This document shows positions 11,492-18,704 of a stretch of 20,272 nucleotides of DNA, one piece after another; the stretch's first letter is position 1, and every line of letters starts with the position of its first letter. The translations under genes were made by a program, and so were the position numbers. The DNA comes from a virus. Location of the stretch: IMG/VR virus record IMGVR_UViG_3300036886_000493, positions 1 through 20,272 of that record; one strand, 5' to 3'. A model generated the notes under the pieces. It was not told where the DNA came from, ran no database searches, and was given only the letters and a program-made list of their open reading frames with translations.

Positions 11492-11872
11492 GTGAGCATT
11501 TGGGAGCACATCGCCAGGTTTCTTGATCCTGCCAGTTACGACGCGTTGGGTCGTATGCCGTCCGATTTTGGCAAGGTCATTGATATTATTCAGGCCGAGA
11601 AAGAGCAGATCAAGTTCCTGCTCAGTCAAGCGCCGATGATGGATATGGTCGAAAATCACTGCTATGCTGGAAGAACCCCTTTCGCATACGTTCATCCAAA
11701 GACCATTTCAAAAGCGTCGCATGACGCCGCCTGTGTACTCGCTCACGGACGCCAAGTCGTAATGTTTCCGGGGTCCCCGACCCAATGGATCACCACACCC
11801 CTGATGACAGAAGGCTGCGTGATTTTTACACCCAACCGGATTCCTGGGATCGAGAAAATTCTGGCGCGATAA
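11492..11872 (+). CDS. Hypothetical 126-residue protein
   Basis: GTG 11492 has GGGAG eight bases upstream. The first half is helical (FGKVIDIIQAEKEQIKFLLS). The second half looks alpha/beta (GRTPFAYVHPKTISKASHDA, GRQVVMFPGSPTQWITTPLM, CVIFTPNRIPGIEKIL). No family is recognised. First gene after a 119-base gap, so it probably heads a transcription unit. Confidence 0.65.
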   Translation: MSIWEHIARFLDPASYDALGRMPSDFGKVIDIIQAEKEQIKFLLSQAPMMDMVENHCYAGRTPFAYVHPKTISKASHDAACVLAHGRQVVMFPGSPTQWITTPLMTEGCVIFTPNRIPGIEKILAR

Positions 11873-11883
11873 CTGGCGCGATT

Positions 11884-12087
11884 ATGGCGAGCACAATTCA
11901 CTGGTTCGGGAATCTAAGTTTTACGAGCGGCGCGTCGGACGGTGTGCCGACGCTAGAGTCATTTGAATTGAATGGTCTCTACCTATATTACGAGAAACAA
12001 ATTTTGGTAGATGCACTCGAACAATGGATATGGGCCGAAGGCCGGAGGAATCGACAATGCGCAAACCAAAATTGTTTGTGCCAGTGA
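11884..12087 (+). CDS. Hypothetical 67-residue protein
   Basis: ATG 11884 is the best start in this frame, but its ribosome binding site is weak; the upstream part of the frame overlaps the previous gene. The product has IHWFGNLSFTSGASDG, LYLYYEKQILVDALEQWIW and a Cys-containing end (CANQNCLCQ). The end overlaps the next gene by 31 bases. Confidence 0.5.
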   Translation: MASTIHWFGNLSFTSGASDGVPTLESFELNGLYLYYEKQILVDALEQWIWAEGRRNRQCANQNCLCQ

Positions 12088-12230
12088 GCGGCGTGTCGTA
12101 CGCGGTGATCGAACGCGCAGGGATTTTGAAGGCGGCGCTGAACGGATACTTCGGCTGGACATCGGTCTGGGCTGACACGTTTCCCAATCTTGTCCGTCGA
12201 ATCAAACAGGTGAGGAGCGGCGGTCAATGA
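12057..12230 (+). CDS. Hypothetical 57-residue protein
   Basis: ATG 12057 has GGAGGA eight bases upstream. The product (MRKPKLFVPVSGVSYAVIER, then WTSVWADTFPNLVRRIKQV) is basic and small. No motif is recognised. Its stop overlaps the next start by ATGA. Confidence 0.55.
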   Translation: MRKPKLFVPVSGVSYAVIERAGILKAALNGYFGWTSVWADTFPNLVRRIKQVRSGGQ

Positions 12231-12703
12231 AAATTCATAAGTACGGCACGGTAATTTTAACCGAGGGGCCTGTTAAGGTTGACGGCTGGAATATTGAACG
12301 CGAGTCTGACGACCCGGCGTATGCGACCGATGAGCAGTTGCTGTTAAAGTTCGCGATCACCTGGGCGCAGAAGAAACTGAACGCGGCGATTTTGAATGAC
12401 CTGCAGCGGGCCGCGAAGACGCGGAAGCGCGAGCCGTCTCAAGATGAGTTACAACAGGCGGGACACGTTCAGTACTATGGACAGGCAGGCACTAATCCTA
12501 ATCCCTGTACGTGTATTTTCTGTCGGTCGGAAAATCAGAAACTGTTGGAGACATCGCTACCGAAGATTACATCCGGGCTCCCGCCAACATGTTTAAAGCA
12601 TTCCGAGCAAATGGTGCTTGGGTTTTATGAGCGTCCAGGCGGACCCCCAGGTAACAACTGGGTCTGTCGGTCTTGTGCGAAAGGTCGGTCGGAGATTAAT
12701 TGA
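12227..12703 (+). CDS. Hypothetical protein with C-terminal zinc-binding region
   Basis: The 158-residue product starts at ATG 12227 (GAGGAG upstream). An N-terminal beta part (KYGTVILTEGPVKVDGWNIE) is followed by a basic helix (ILNDLQRAAKTRKREPSQDE). Then come CTCIFC, CLKH and CRSC, enough ligands for one or two zinc ions. Function unknown; the basic helix and zinc sites suggest nucleic acid contact. Confidence 0.65.
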   Translation: MKIHKYGTVILTEGPVKVDGWNIERESDDPAYATDEQLLLKFAITWAQKKLNAAILNDLQRAAKTRKREPSQDELQQAGHVQYYGQAGTNPNPCTCIFCRSENQKLLETSLPKITSGLPPTCLKHSEQMVLGFYERPGGPPGNNWVCRSCAKGRSEIN

Positions 12704-12707
12704 CGCG

Positions 12708-12992
12708 ATGAAATACCTTGTGCGCTTGAACCCGAAAGCATATAACCCGATCACGCATGCGGTGATCGCGGCGCGGCTCTGGGAGATCGAACAGTGCGCC
12801 AACAAAGACAGCGAGAAAGTAATTTGGCATTGTGCGGATGTTCGGATTGACGAGACGCCGATTCGCACATTGTATACTCTGCCGGGTAAAGAAGCAAAGC
12901 CCTGGGAGGCTGAGTACTTTGGAATTTGTGTTCGCGGGCAAGATAACGCAATCGAGATTCGTACGGGAGACCACGATGCTTCGGGAAATTAA
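12708..12992 (+). CDS. Hypothetical 94-residue protein
   Basis: ATG 12708 lies four bases after the previous stop, with GGAG 12 bases upstream. The product has YNPITHAVIAARLWEIEQCA, VIWHCADVRIDETPIRTLYT and FGICVRGQDNAIEIRTGDHD, mostly alpha then beta. No family is recognised. It overlaps the next gene by 17 bases. Confidence 0.6.
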   Translation: MKYLVRLNPKAYNPITHAVIAARLWEIEQCANKDSEKVIWHCADVRIDETPIRTLYTLPGKEAKPWEAEYFGICVRGQDNAIEIRTGDHDASGN

Positions 12993-13239
12993 ACAGTGGG
13001 CGCAGGTTCTAATCTCAGGAGATGTGGCGTCGGCTCTCTTTGGGGTATTCCAAGGTCGTTGTACTTTTTTTGCTCTCGCTTTTTCGGCAGTAGGGTGTTA
13101 TGGTTGGCTTGTGTTGGGGCGTGACTTATCATCTTTCGCTTTGTTTGCCGGGGCGATTCAAGCGTTGTTGGTTGTGCGGAGTGCCAGTCAAGATTACCAT
13201 GAGCGACAGACACAGAAATCTTTAGGAGTACCACAATGA
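12976..13239 (+). CDS. Small membrane protein upstream of protease
   Basis: ATG 12976 has GGGAG six bases upstream; the longer frame from 12832 is a shadow. The 87-residue product has hydrophobic segments CTFFALAFSAVGCYGWLVL and SFALFAGAIQALLVV, so two spans are likely, and a polar tail. Its stop overlaps the protease start by ATGA, suggesting linked expression. A holin-like or protease-partner role is possible but unproven. Confidence 0.6.
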   Translation: MLREIKQWAQVLISGDVASALFGVFQGRCTFFALAFSAVGCYGWLVLGRDLSSFALFAGAIQALLVVRSASQDYHERQTQKSLGVPQ

Positions 13240-14213
13240 AACGCATTTTGATTCTCGCTTTATTGTTTTTTGCTTTGTTCGGGGCTTTCCCTGCGCGAAG
13301 CCAGATCATCAAACCGCCCAAAGGCTTTTCGGGTAAGTTGTGGGCGGGCACGATGGCACTGTATGGATCGCTGGGTCAAAGACCCGCGCGCATGATTTGC
13401 ACGACCACGCCTATTGAGAAAATCAAGGGTGGGTACCAGCTACTCAGTGCCGGGCATTGCGTTCAGGCGATTCCTGATGGTGTGCAGTTCTTTGTTGCGG
13501 ACGAGGTTGGCGGGCCGCTAACGCCAGTCACTTTGATCAAGGCGTATTTTGGGGGCGCGCTTGACTTCTCTATTTTTGAACTGAAAACGACAAAGAAGTA
13601 TCCAGTGTTTGAGCTAGGAACCGAGAGTGATTTGCATATCGGCGACCGCACACTCAATCCAAATTTTTCAGCCGCGCTTGGAAAGCAATTGAGTGTGGGT
13701 CGGGTTTCTTCTATGCGTCTTGGGAAATCTCCGAACTGTCCAGATGAAGGCTGTCTCGGTCGCTTCCTTGTGCAGGAAGACGCTGCGCCAGGTGCGTCAG
13801 GGTCCGCCGTCTTTTCCGCAAAGACACATAAGATAGTTGGCCTAGCGGTATACCAGTTCGACGATCAAGTCGGCTTTGCTGTGGAGCCCATTTCGCTGTT
13901 CGCAAAATTTCTGGCGGGACCCAATCAGCCGCACCCAGGTGCATCCAAAAGTGCTGCTCTTTCTATTCCTCCTGAAGAGTTTGTCAAACTTTTTGGTGAG
14001 GAGCATCCTTTTCAGCTTGCTGTTCTTGCTGCTGACGGTATGTTTACTCAGGCTGGCTACACGTTTGATACTGGACTAGCTGGTCTGCAACTGTCCGACG
14101 AGTTGTACTACGATGTGCCCGTGTTCATCGGTGTGAACGAAGAGGGGTACTTCTTGGTGAGCACGGCCAAGGATAATCCTTCAATCTATATTGAGGTGGT
14201 GGCCGTGCCATGA
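13236..14213 (+). CDS. Exported trypsin-like serine protease
   Basis: The 325-residue protein has a clear signal peptide (residues 1-22: KR, LILALLFFALFGAF, cleavage near ARSQ). The catalytic triad of the chymotrypsin/trypsin fold (PA clan) is visible: H74 in LLSAGHC, D110 in GALDFSIFEL and S188 in APGASGSAVF. About 100 extra residues follow the protease domain and have no recognised fold. AGGAG precedes the ATG. It would act outside the cytoplasm, possibly on envelope proteins, virion components or host surface proteins. Exported proteases of this kind are uncommon in phages; acquisition from a bacterium is plausible but not shown. Confidence 0.85.
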   Translation: MKRILILALLFFALFGAFPARSQIIKPPKGFSGKLWAGTMALYGSLGQRPARMICTTTPIEKIKGGYQLLSAGHCVQAIPDGVQFFVADEVGGPLTPVTLIKAYFGGALDFSIFELKTTKKYPVFELGTESDLHIGDRTLNPNFSAALGKQLSVGRVSSMRLGKSPNCPDEGCLGRFLVQEDAAPGASGSAVFSAKTHKIVGLAVYQFDDQVGFAVEPISLFAKFLAGPNQPHPGASKSAALSIPPEEFVKLFGEEHPFQLAVLAADGMFTQAGYTFDTGLAGLQLSDELYYDVPVFIGVNEEGYFLVSTAKDNPSIYIEVVAVP

Positions 14214-14539
14214 TGATCTTGTATGACATGAATCAGTCGTGGACACCGCCTGCAGGATATGATCTTGTGGAATTCGGACCCGAGGGGGCGTATCTTCGTG
14301 CAAAATATGTGCAGTTTATCTTCCACGATCTAGGATTGCCCCGACGCGGTCAGAATGTGGTAATTGTTTATTTGACCGACATGGGTCGGGAAGTGGCGCG
14401 TACAAAAGATCAGGAATGGTTTCCACGCACGGTCGATCCGCCGAAGGCTCCAGTAGATCGATGGTTTCGATTTCGCAATGGATGGTTACTTGTCCTTCAG
14501 GGACTACAGGAGATGATAAAATCATGTCACAAGAAATAG
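14210..14539 (+). CDS. Hypothetical 109-residue protein
   Basis: ATG 14210 overlaps the protease stop (ATGA). The product looks alpha/beta (AYLRAKYVQFIFHDLGLP, NVVIVYLTDMGREVARTKDQ) with a Trp/Phe/Arg-rich end (DRWFRFRNGWLLVLQ). No motif is recognised. It overlaps the next gene by 16 bases. Confidence 0.6.
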   Translation: MMILYDMNQSWTPPAGYDLVEFGPEGAYLRAKYVQFIFHDLGLPRRGQNVVIVYLTDMGREVARTKDQEWFPRTVDPPKAPVDRWFRFRNGWLLVLQGLQEMIKSCHKK

Positions 14540-14814
14540 TCAGTCAGAAACTCAAGCGCACCTGCGACGGCTGCGGAAGCGTAGTGGAATGGGAGATGAT
14601 CGGTCTACAGGAAGCCACGATCATAGAAATGCAGGAGTGGTACACCATCATTCGCGAAGTGTTTGTTGAGGGGCGCTTTGTGAAAATCATGGTGCAAGCC
14701 TGCTCTTTGGCGTGCACCCCGGCTGCGGCGATTAAACTCGCTCTGCCGAAAATGCGCGAAGAGCCCGCCGACAATATCGATCTGGCGGCTTTGCGCGTCT
14801 CAGACCTGAACTAA
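14524..14814 (+). CDS. Hypothetical 96-residue protein with CxxC
   Basis: ATG 14524 has AGGAG about 12 bases upstream. CDGCGS near the N-terminus and CSLAC further on could together form a zinc ribbon. The middle is helical or beta (ATIIEMQEWYTIIREVFVEG), and the end is acidic. It is the last gene before the promoter of the chaperonin block. Confidence 0.6.
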   Translation: MSQEIVSQKLKRTCDGCGSVVEWEMIGLQEATIIEMQEWYTIIREVFVEGRFVKIMVQACSLACTPAAAIKLALPKMREEPADNIDLAALRVSDLN

Positions 14815-14815
14815 A

Positions 14816-14844
14816 TAGACATTGCGGTGTTCGGATGGTATACT
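14816..14844 (+). promoter_or_regulatory. Strong promoter of the HNH-chaperonin block
   Basis: TAGACA (14816-14821), a 17-base spacer and TATACT (14839-14844), five of six consensus bases in each box. The HNH ATG is five bases past the -10 box, so the GAGG in between would hardly be transcribed and the message is probably leaderless. Confidence 0.75.
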
Positions 14845-14849
14845 GAGGT

Positions 14850-15281
14850 ATGAGTAAACTTCGAACCAAAGAGACAGAGACGGCTCGGCGTCGAGATTAT
14901 CGGCACCGTCATTTGGACGCTGCACGTCTTCATGACAAAACCACATATGCACGGAAGAAAATTGATCCCGGATGGATACGAAATCGCAAAGATATCGCTT
15001 TTCGTGAGCGGCTTAATGTGAAACTTCTTGTTTTATCTTGTTATGGTCCTAGTGGCGAACTGCGATGTTCATGGCCAGACTGCAATATTATCGACGTGGA
15101 TATGCTCACCCTCGATCATGTGCTCGATAACGGCGCTGTTGATCGTAAATTGAATCAATGCGGCTGCGGCACAAAGCTATATCGTCGATTGCGGCGAGAT
15201 GGATTTCCAAAAGGATTTCAAACGCTTTGTGGAAATCATCAGATGAAAAAGAAAGTGATGATGGAGCGCGCGGATGTCTAA
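14850..15281 (+). CDS. HNH-family phage endonuclease
   Basis: The 143-residue protein has a basic N-terminus (ARRRDYRHRHLDAARLHDK) and a C-terminal HNH layout: C73 and C78 (CSWPDC), LTLDH at 87-90, GCGTKLYRRLRRDGFPKGF and LCGNHQMKK around 126-134. This matches the small phage HNH nucleases with L.LDH...G, Y..LR..G.P.G and LC.NH. Such enzymes nick or cut DNA at an HNH ββα-metal site. It sits directly in front of groEL and overlaps it by eight bases. It may be a homing nuclease or part of DNA processing. Confidence 0.8.
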   Translation: MSKLRTKETETARRRDYRHRHLDAARLHDKTTYARKKIDPGWIRNRKDIAFRERLNVKLLVLSCYGPSGELRCSWPDCNIIDVDMLTLDHVLDNGAVDRKLNQCGCGTKLYRRLRRDGFPKGFQTLCGNHQMKKKVMMERADV

Positions 15282-16860
15282 AACGACCATGTATGGCAAG
15301 CCTGCCCAAACGGCTCTTCTTGCGGGGATAGATTTTCTCGTGGACGCGGTGGCTCTCACAGAGGGGCCTCGCGGGCGTAACTGTATTTTAGGGCAGCGGG
15401 CTCTAGGGCAATCTCCCAAATGCACTCGGGACGGGGTCACGGTCGCAAATTATGTAGACCCGTCCGATCCAACAGAACAAATGGGAGCCGATCTTGTTCG
15501 CGAAGCCTGCCAAAAAACTGACAATGTTGTTGGTGATGGTACGACATGCACTGCTGTTTTAGCCAGAGCCATGATTCATACTGGCTTTGATTTGATCGCG
15601 GCTGGTGCCAATCCGATGGCAATGGAGCGCGGGATTCATAAGGCTACCGATGCAGTCATCGCGCGCCTGCAGGCGATGGCGGTGGATGTTACCGATACAA
15701 AAGTTTATCAAGTTGCTACGGTGTCGGCTCATGGCGACACGGAGATTGGGCGTCTTGTTGCAGACGCCGTTCAGAAGGCGGGCAAGACCGGAATCGTCAC
15801 CGCCGAACCTTCCTCAACTGCCGTCACATATTTAGAATCTGTGGCCGGACTCGAACTGGAGAAATCGAATTTGATCCACCCAGCGTTCATTACGCATCCC
15901 GAAGAGATGAAGGCCGAGCTACTTAATTGTCGAATTCTTTTGTGGGAGGGCATTATCGCCACCGCGCATTCTGTCGTCCCGCTCCTGAAGCAAGTGAATG
16001 AGATGGGCACCGCGCTGATTATTATCGCGGGCGGATATGAAGCCGAAGCACTCTCGTGCATCATCAAAAATAAAGTGAGCCTTAAGCTGCCGCTGATCGC
16101 TGTCCGCATGGAAGCGTACGGGGAGCGCAAGAAGGAAGTGATGCGCGACATTGCTGCGCTGACCGGCGGCAAGGCATACACAGAAGACTTGGGCATGAAG
16201 ATTGAGAATGTGAAACTTGTCGAACTTGGGAGCGCGCGCAAGGTTGTCACTACCATGTCGAAGACTCAGATTCTTGATGGTCGAGGGAACCAGGCCGAAC
16301 TTGCAGGACGTGTGGCGCACATTCAGACCTGCATTGAGACTGCGTCGCCCGCCGAACGGAGTCCGCTGCGCCAGCGGCTGGCGGCGTTGCTGGGTGGGAT
16401 CACGATTATCAAAGTCGGCGGTGTGACCGTCACCGAGATGGAAGAAAAGAAGGACCGCGTGGTCGATGCGATGTCTGCAGCGAAAGCGGCGGTTGAATCC
16501 GGCATTGTGGCGGGCGGCGGCACCGCGCTACTTCAAGCCTCAACGGTGTTGGCAGTTTTGAACCTGGGGGATGCAGAGCAGGCGGGGCTTGTCGTTGTTC
16601 ACACGGCTTGTCGGGCAGTCGCGAAACAGATCGCGGAAAACGCAGGCGTCAACGGCGACCTGATGATTTCTCAGTTGATGGCGACACCCGACCTGGGGTA
16701 CAACGCGCTGACCGACGATTTCGAAAATCTTGTTGAATCCGGGATCATCGATCCCGTGAAAGTTGTGATCGAATCCCTTCGCAATGCTTCCGCCGTTTCG
16801 TGCAGCATCTTAACGATGGGAGCTACCGTATCTGAAAAATTCACGGAGAGAACATCATGA
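15274..16860 (+). CDS. groEL: Phage-encoded GroEL (Cpn60) chaperonin
   Basis: The 528-residue group I chaperonin folds proteins in an ATP-driven double ring. ATP site elements are present: TEGPRGRN (29-36), TRDGVTVA with D53, VGDGTTCTAVLA with D88, and D398 in DRVVDAM, followed by IVAGGGTAL. E. coli equivalents are D52, D87 and D398. The apical substrate-binding face differs: the GYLSPYF segment of E. coli becomes SNLIHPAF, losing two tyrosines, and the second binding helix has IIK instead of LVV-type residues. The C-terminus ends without the GGM tail. GGAG precedes the ATG. A specialised phage clientele, such as virion proteins, is likely. Confidence 0.95.
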   Translation: MSKTTMYGKPAQTALLAGIDFLVDAVALTEGPRGRNCILGQRALGQSPKCTRDGVTVANYVDPSDPTEQMGADLVREACQKTDNVVGDGTTCTAVLARAMIHTGFDLIAAGANPMAMERGIHKATDAVIARLQAMAVDVTDTKVYQVATVSAHGDTEIGRLVADAVQKAGKTGIVTAEPSSTAVTYLESVAGLELEKSNLIHPAFITHPEEMKAELLNCRILLWEGIIATAHSVVPLLKQVNEMGTALIIIAGGYEAEALSCIIKNKVSLKLPLIAVRMEAYGERKKEVMRDIAALTGGKAYTEDLGMKIENVKLVELGSARKVVTTMSKTQILDGRGNQAELAGRVAHIQTCIETASPAERSPLRQRLAALLGGITIIKVGGVTVTEMEEKKDRVVDAMSAAKAAVESGIVAGGGTALLQASTVLAVLNLGDAEQAGLVVVHTACRAVAKQIAENAGVNGDLMISQLMATPDLGYNALTDDFENLVESGIIDPVKVVIESLRNASAVSCSILTMGATVSEKFTERTS

Positions 16861-17060
16861 ACACTGAATCAGGAAAGCTGTATTTCGTGTATTTCGTAGA
16901 GTTAGGATTACCATATGATGCGATAGTGTCTACGCATATGCTGAGACTCGAATCGCTTCTTCCGATTCCATGCGAGGTCATAAAATCTCTAACCGAAGTG
17001 GGTATTGTAGGAGCAACATTCCAAACTATGCAGAAGTACCGGGAGTCACGTCATGTCTAA
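16857..17060 (+). CDS. 67-residue unknown protein between groEL and groES
   Basis: ATG 16857 (GGAGAG upstream) overlaps the groEL stop by ATGA, and its end overlaps the groES start by eight bases, so the three genes are tightly coupled. The product has LYFVYFVELGLPYDAIV and LLPIPCEVIKSLTEVGIVGA, probably a small alpha/beta protein. I do not recognise it. Its position suggests a chaperonin accessory or regulator, but this is inference only. Confidence 0.65.
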   Translation: MNTESGKLYFVYFVELGLPYDAIVSTHMLRLESLLPIPCEVIKSLTEVGIVGATFQTMQKYRESRHV

Positions 17061-17331
17061 AACATTTCTGGACCCAGCAGGAGACCATTTACTTGTTGTG
17101 GATAACCCGCGCGAGACAACTCTCGACGGCATTGCTATGCCCGACAATGTGCGGCAGCAAGAGATGGCGTTTGGTATCGTGGTGTTTGCGGGTCCGCTGG
17201 CATTGAATACCAAACCCACGGACCTAGTATGCTACGGGCCGTACGCAGGGAAGACTGTGGTGCTTGATGGGGTTGAGTTTAGAATTATCGTGGAAGGACA
17301 GATTGAAGCCTACGTGCGAAAGACGGACTGA
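17053..17331 (+). CDS. groES: Phage-encoded GroES (Cpn10) co-chaperonin
   Basis: The 92-residue product fits GroES in length and pattern. DHLLVVDNPRE (residues 11-21) matches the first strand. A mobile-loop region follows at about 20-38, with hydrophobic tripeptide IAM in the place of IVL in E. coli. Then comes FGIVVFAGPL, a beta domain (DLVCYGPYAGKTVVLDGVEF) and the closing IIVEGQIEAYV strand. GroES caps the GroEL ring through the mobile loop. GGGAG precedes ATG 17053. The order groEL then groES is the reverse of the usual bacterial operon. Confidence 0.88.
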   Translation: MSKTFLDPAGDHLLVVDNPRETTLDGIAMPDNVRQQEMAFGIVVFAGPLALNTKPTDLVCYGPYAGKTVVLDGVEFRIIVEGQIEAYVRKTD

Positions 17332-17332
17332 A

Positions 17333-17857
17333 ATGGGCACTGAACAGCGGAAAAAAATGTTGGTCGAAGACCTGCAGCTTACGCAGGAGTTTCAACGACT
17401 GACTCCAAAACAGCGATTATTTGTGGCGACATACTGTGCGGGCGGACTGCTGGATGGAAACTACGATCCAGTTACTGCCACCCAGACTGCTTACGTGTGC
17501 AAGTCGGCGGAAGTGGCGCGCATCATGTCGTACTCGTTGATGCAGAATATTCGCGTCATCGCGGTCTTGAATCGGCACTTCAATACGGAACCGATTGAAG
17601 AATTTCTGGTGCAGGTTGACCGAGCGATCCATAACAAAAAGTTGACAGTGCCTCAGTTACAGGCGCTGAAGTTGAAGGGCGATATCCTCGGATATACCAC
17701 ACGACTGCCGGGCATGAACAACTTTCCTCAAGGTACGATTCCGCCCGCTGTGCTCGAAGCGACGCGCGCCGCGCGCAAGGCCAAAAAGAAACAATCCGCG
17801 AAGCCCCCCGAGCCGCCAGAAAAATCGGAGTTCGAAAAGATGGCCGACTTCTTTTAA
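17333..17857 (+). CDS. Terminase small subunit-like protein
   Basis: The 174-residue product from ATG 17333 has LTPKQRLFVATYCAGG (23-38), then PVTATQTAYVCKSAEVARIM (46-65) and NIRVIAVLNRHF. This is the classic layout of small terminase N-terminal helix-turn-helix domains (LTPKQ..FV..Y, A...AGY, P.V...I). These recognise phage DNA and help the large subunit start packaging. The C-terminus is Lys/Ala/Pro-rich (RAARKAKKKQSAK) and ends in EFEKMADFF. No large subunit follows directly, which is unusual and lowers certainty. Confidence 0.7.
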   Translation: MGTEQRKKMLVEDLQLTQEFQRLTPKQRLFVATYCAGGLLDGNYDPVTATQTAYVCKSAEVARIMSYSLMQNIRVIAVLNRHFNTEPIEEFLVQVDRAIHNKKLTVPQLQALKLKGDILGYTTRLPGMNNFPQGTIPPAVLEATRAARKAKKKQSAKPPEPPEKSEFEKMADFF

Positions 17858-17875
17858 GACTTTTCAATTACAAGT

Positions 17876-18205
17876 ATGGACCCGTTTACTATTCCCGGAC
17901 TTGGGGCTCTCGGACAATCTCGGTCAGACCGGCTGGGGGAACCTGTTGATCTTATGCGCCCGGATGTGTTTGCCATTCAGGGTGAGATGGGAACAGGATT
18001 TGAAAAAGCAGGCACTCTTGGGGAATTTGAGTGCGAGAACTGTCTCTATTTTGATGCCGCAGAGGGGGCATGCAACCAAGAAACCATGAAGGCTATCTCT
18101 AAGCAGCCTCGACTCGCGGATGGGCGTGTTTCAGTAGCCGCCGAGGATTGCTGCGAGTATGTGAAGCGCATGGGCAAAAAGGACGAAGATGCCAGCCACT
18201 TTTGA
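17876..18205 (+). CDS. Cys-rich phage protein (ECENC...EDCCEY)
   Basis: The 109-residue protein starts at ATG 17876; no ribosome binding site is evident. Its second half holds CENCLYFD (54-61), GACNQETMKAISKQPRLADG and AEDCCEYVKRMG. This C-x2-C / C / CC layout is typical, from memory, of small Cys-rich proteins near packaging and structural genes in many phages, possibly metal-binding. The N-terminal part is Gly/Pro-rich. Function unknown. It overlaps the next gene by 17 bases. Confidence 0.7.
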   Translation: MDPFTIPGLGALGQSRSDRLGEPVDLMRPDVFAIQGEMGTGFEKAGTLGEFECENCLYFDAAEGACNQETMKAISKQPRLADGRVSVAAEDCCEYVKRMGKKDEDASHF

Positions 18206-18704
18206 TATTACGGGGCAACGATTCGGGAGACTTCTGGCTGTTGGGGATTTGGGTGCCCCTGTGTTGGGGAAACCGCATACGTGGATTTGTAATTGTGATT
18301 GTGGCGATGTGGCGAGCGTGGCGGTTACATCTCTTCGGCACGGTTTGACACGAAGTTGCGGATGCCTTCATCGCGAGATATGCCATCAGTTGCGATTGAC
18401 GCGAACAAGTAAAACTGAGTTTCGGGCAAAGAATGGGCATTTGCGATCTTGTCCTGGGGCATTTCGATTGAAGGAACAGAGATATCAAGAACAGCATGGA
18501 TTGTGTGGTGTGTGCCATGAACCGCTAGATGCCGATTTTAGAAAAGCGTATTGGGACCACAACCACACAACGCAGGAATCCCGAGATTTGGTTCACCCTC
18601 GCTGCAATACTCTTTTGGGTTTTTTGGAAATGAATCCTGGTCTGCTTCCAAAAGCGCTGGATTATTTAGAATGGTACCGCGAGGACACGCCATGGCAAAA
18701 TTGA
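18189..18704 (+). CDS. Endonuclease VII-type homing endonuclease with zinc DNA-binding domain
   Basis: The 171-residue product begins with ITGQRFGRLLAV (7-18) and a Cys-rich module (WICNCDCG at 32-39, SCGCL at 56-60). This module is common in phage homing nucleases, where it binds DNA. The C-terminal half matches recombination endonuclease VII: CGVC (106-109), WDHNHTT (122-128) and HPRCNTLLG (136-144), with active-site H/D/N and a structural zinc. AAGGAC precedes the ATG. It sits between the small terminase region and structural genes, a usual place for free-standing homing nucleases. Confidence 0.85.
   Translation: MPATFDITGQRFGRLLAVGDLGAPVLGKPHTWICNCDCGDVASVAVTSLRHGLTRSCGCLHREICHQLRLTRTSKTEFRAKNGHLRSCPGAFRLKEQRYQEQHGLCGVCHEPLDADFRKAYWDHNHTTQESRDLVHPRCNTLLGFLEMNPGLLPKALDYLEWYREDTPWQN

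Noticed and set aside
15771-16256. Leftward frame of 161 codons inside groEL
   Set aside because: Shadow of the well-supported groEL frame; low-complexity Ser-rich product.
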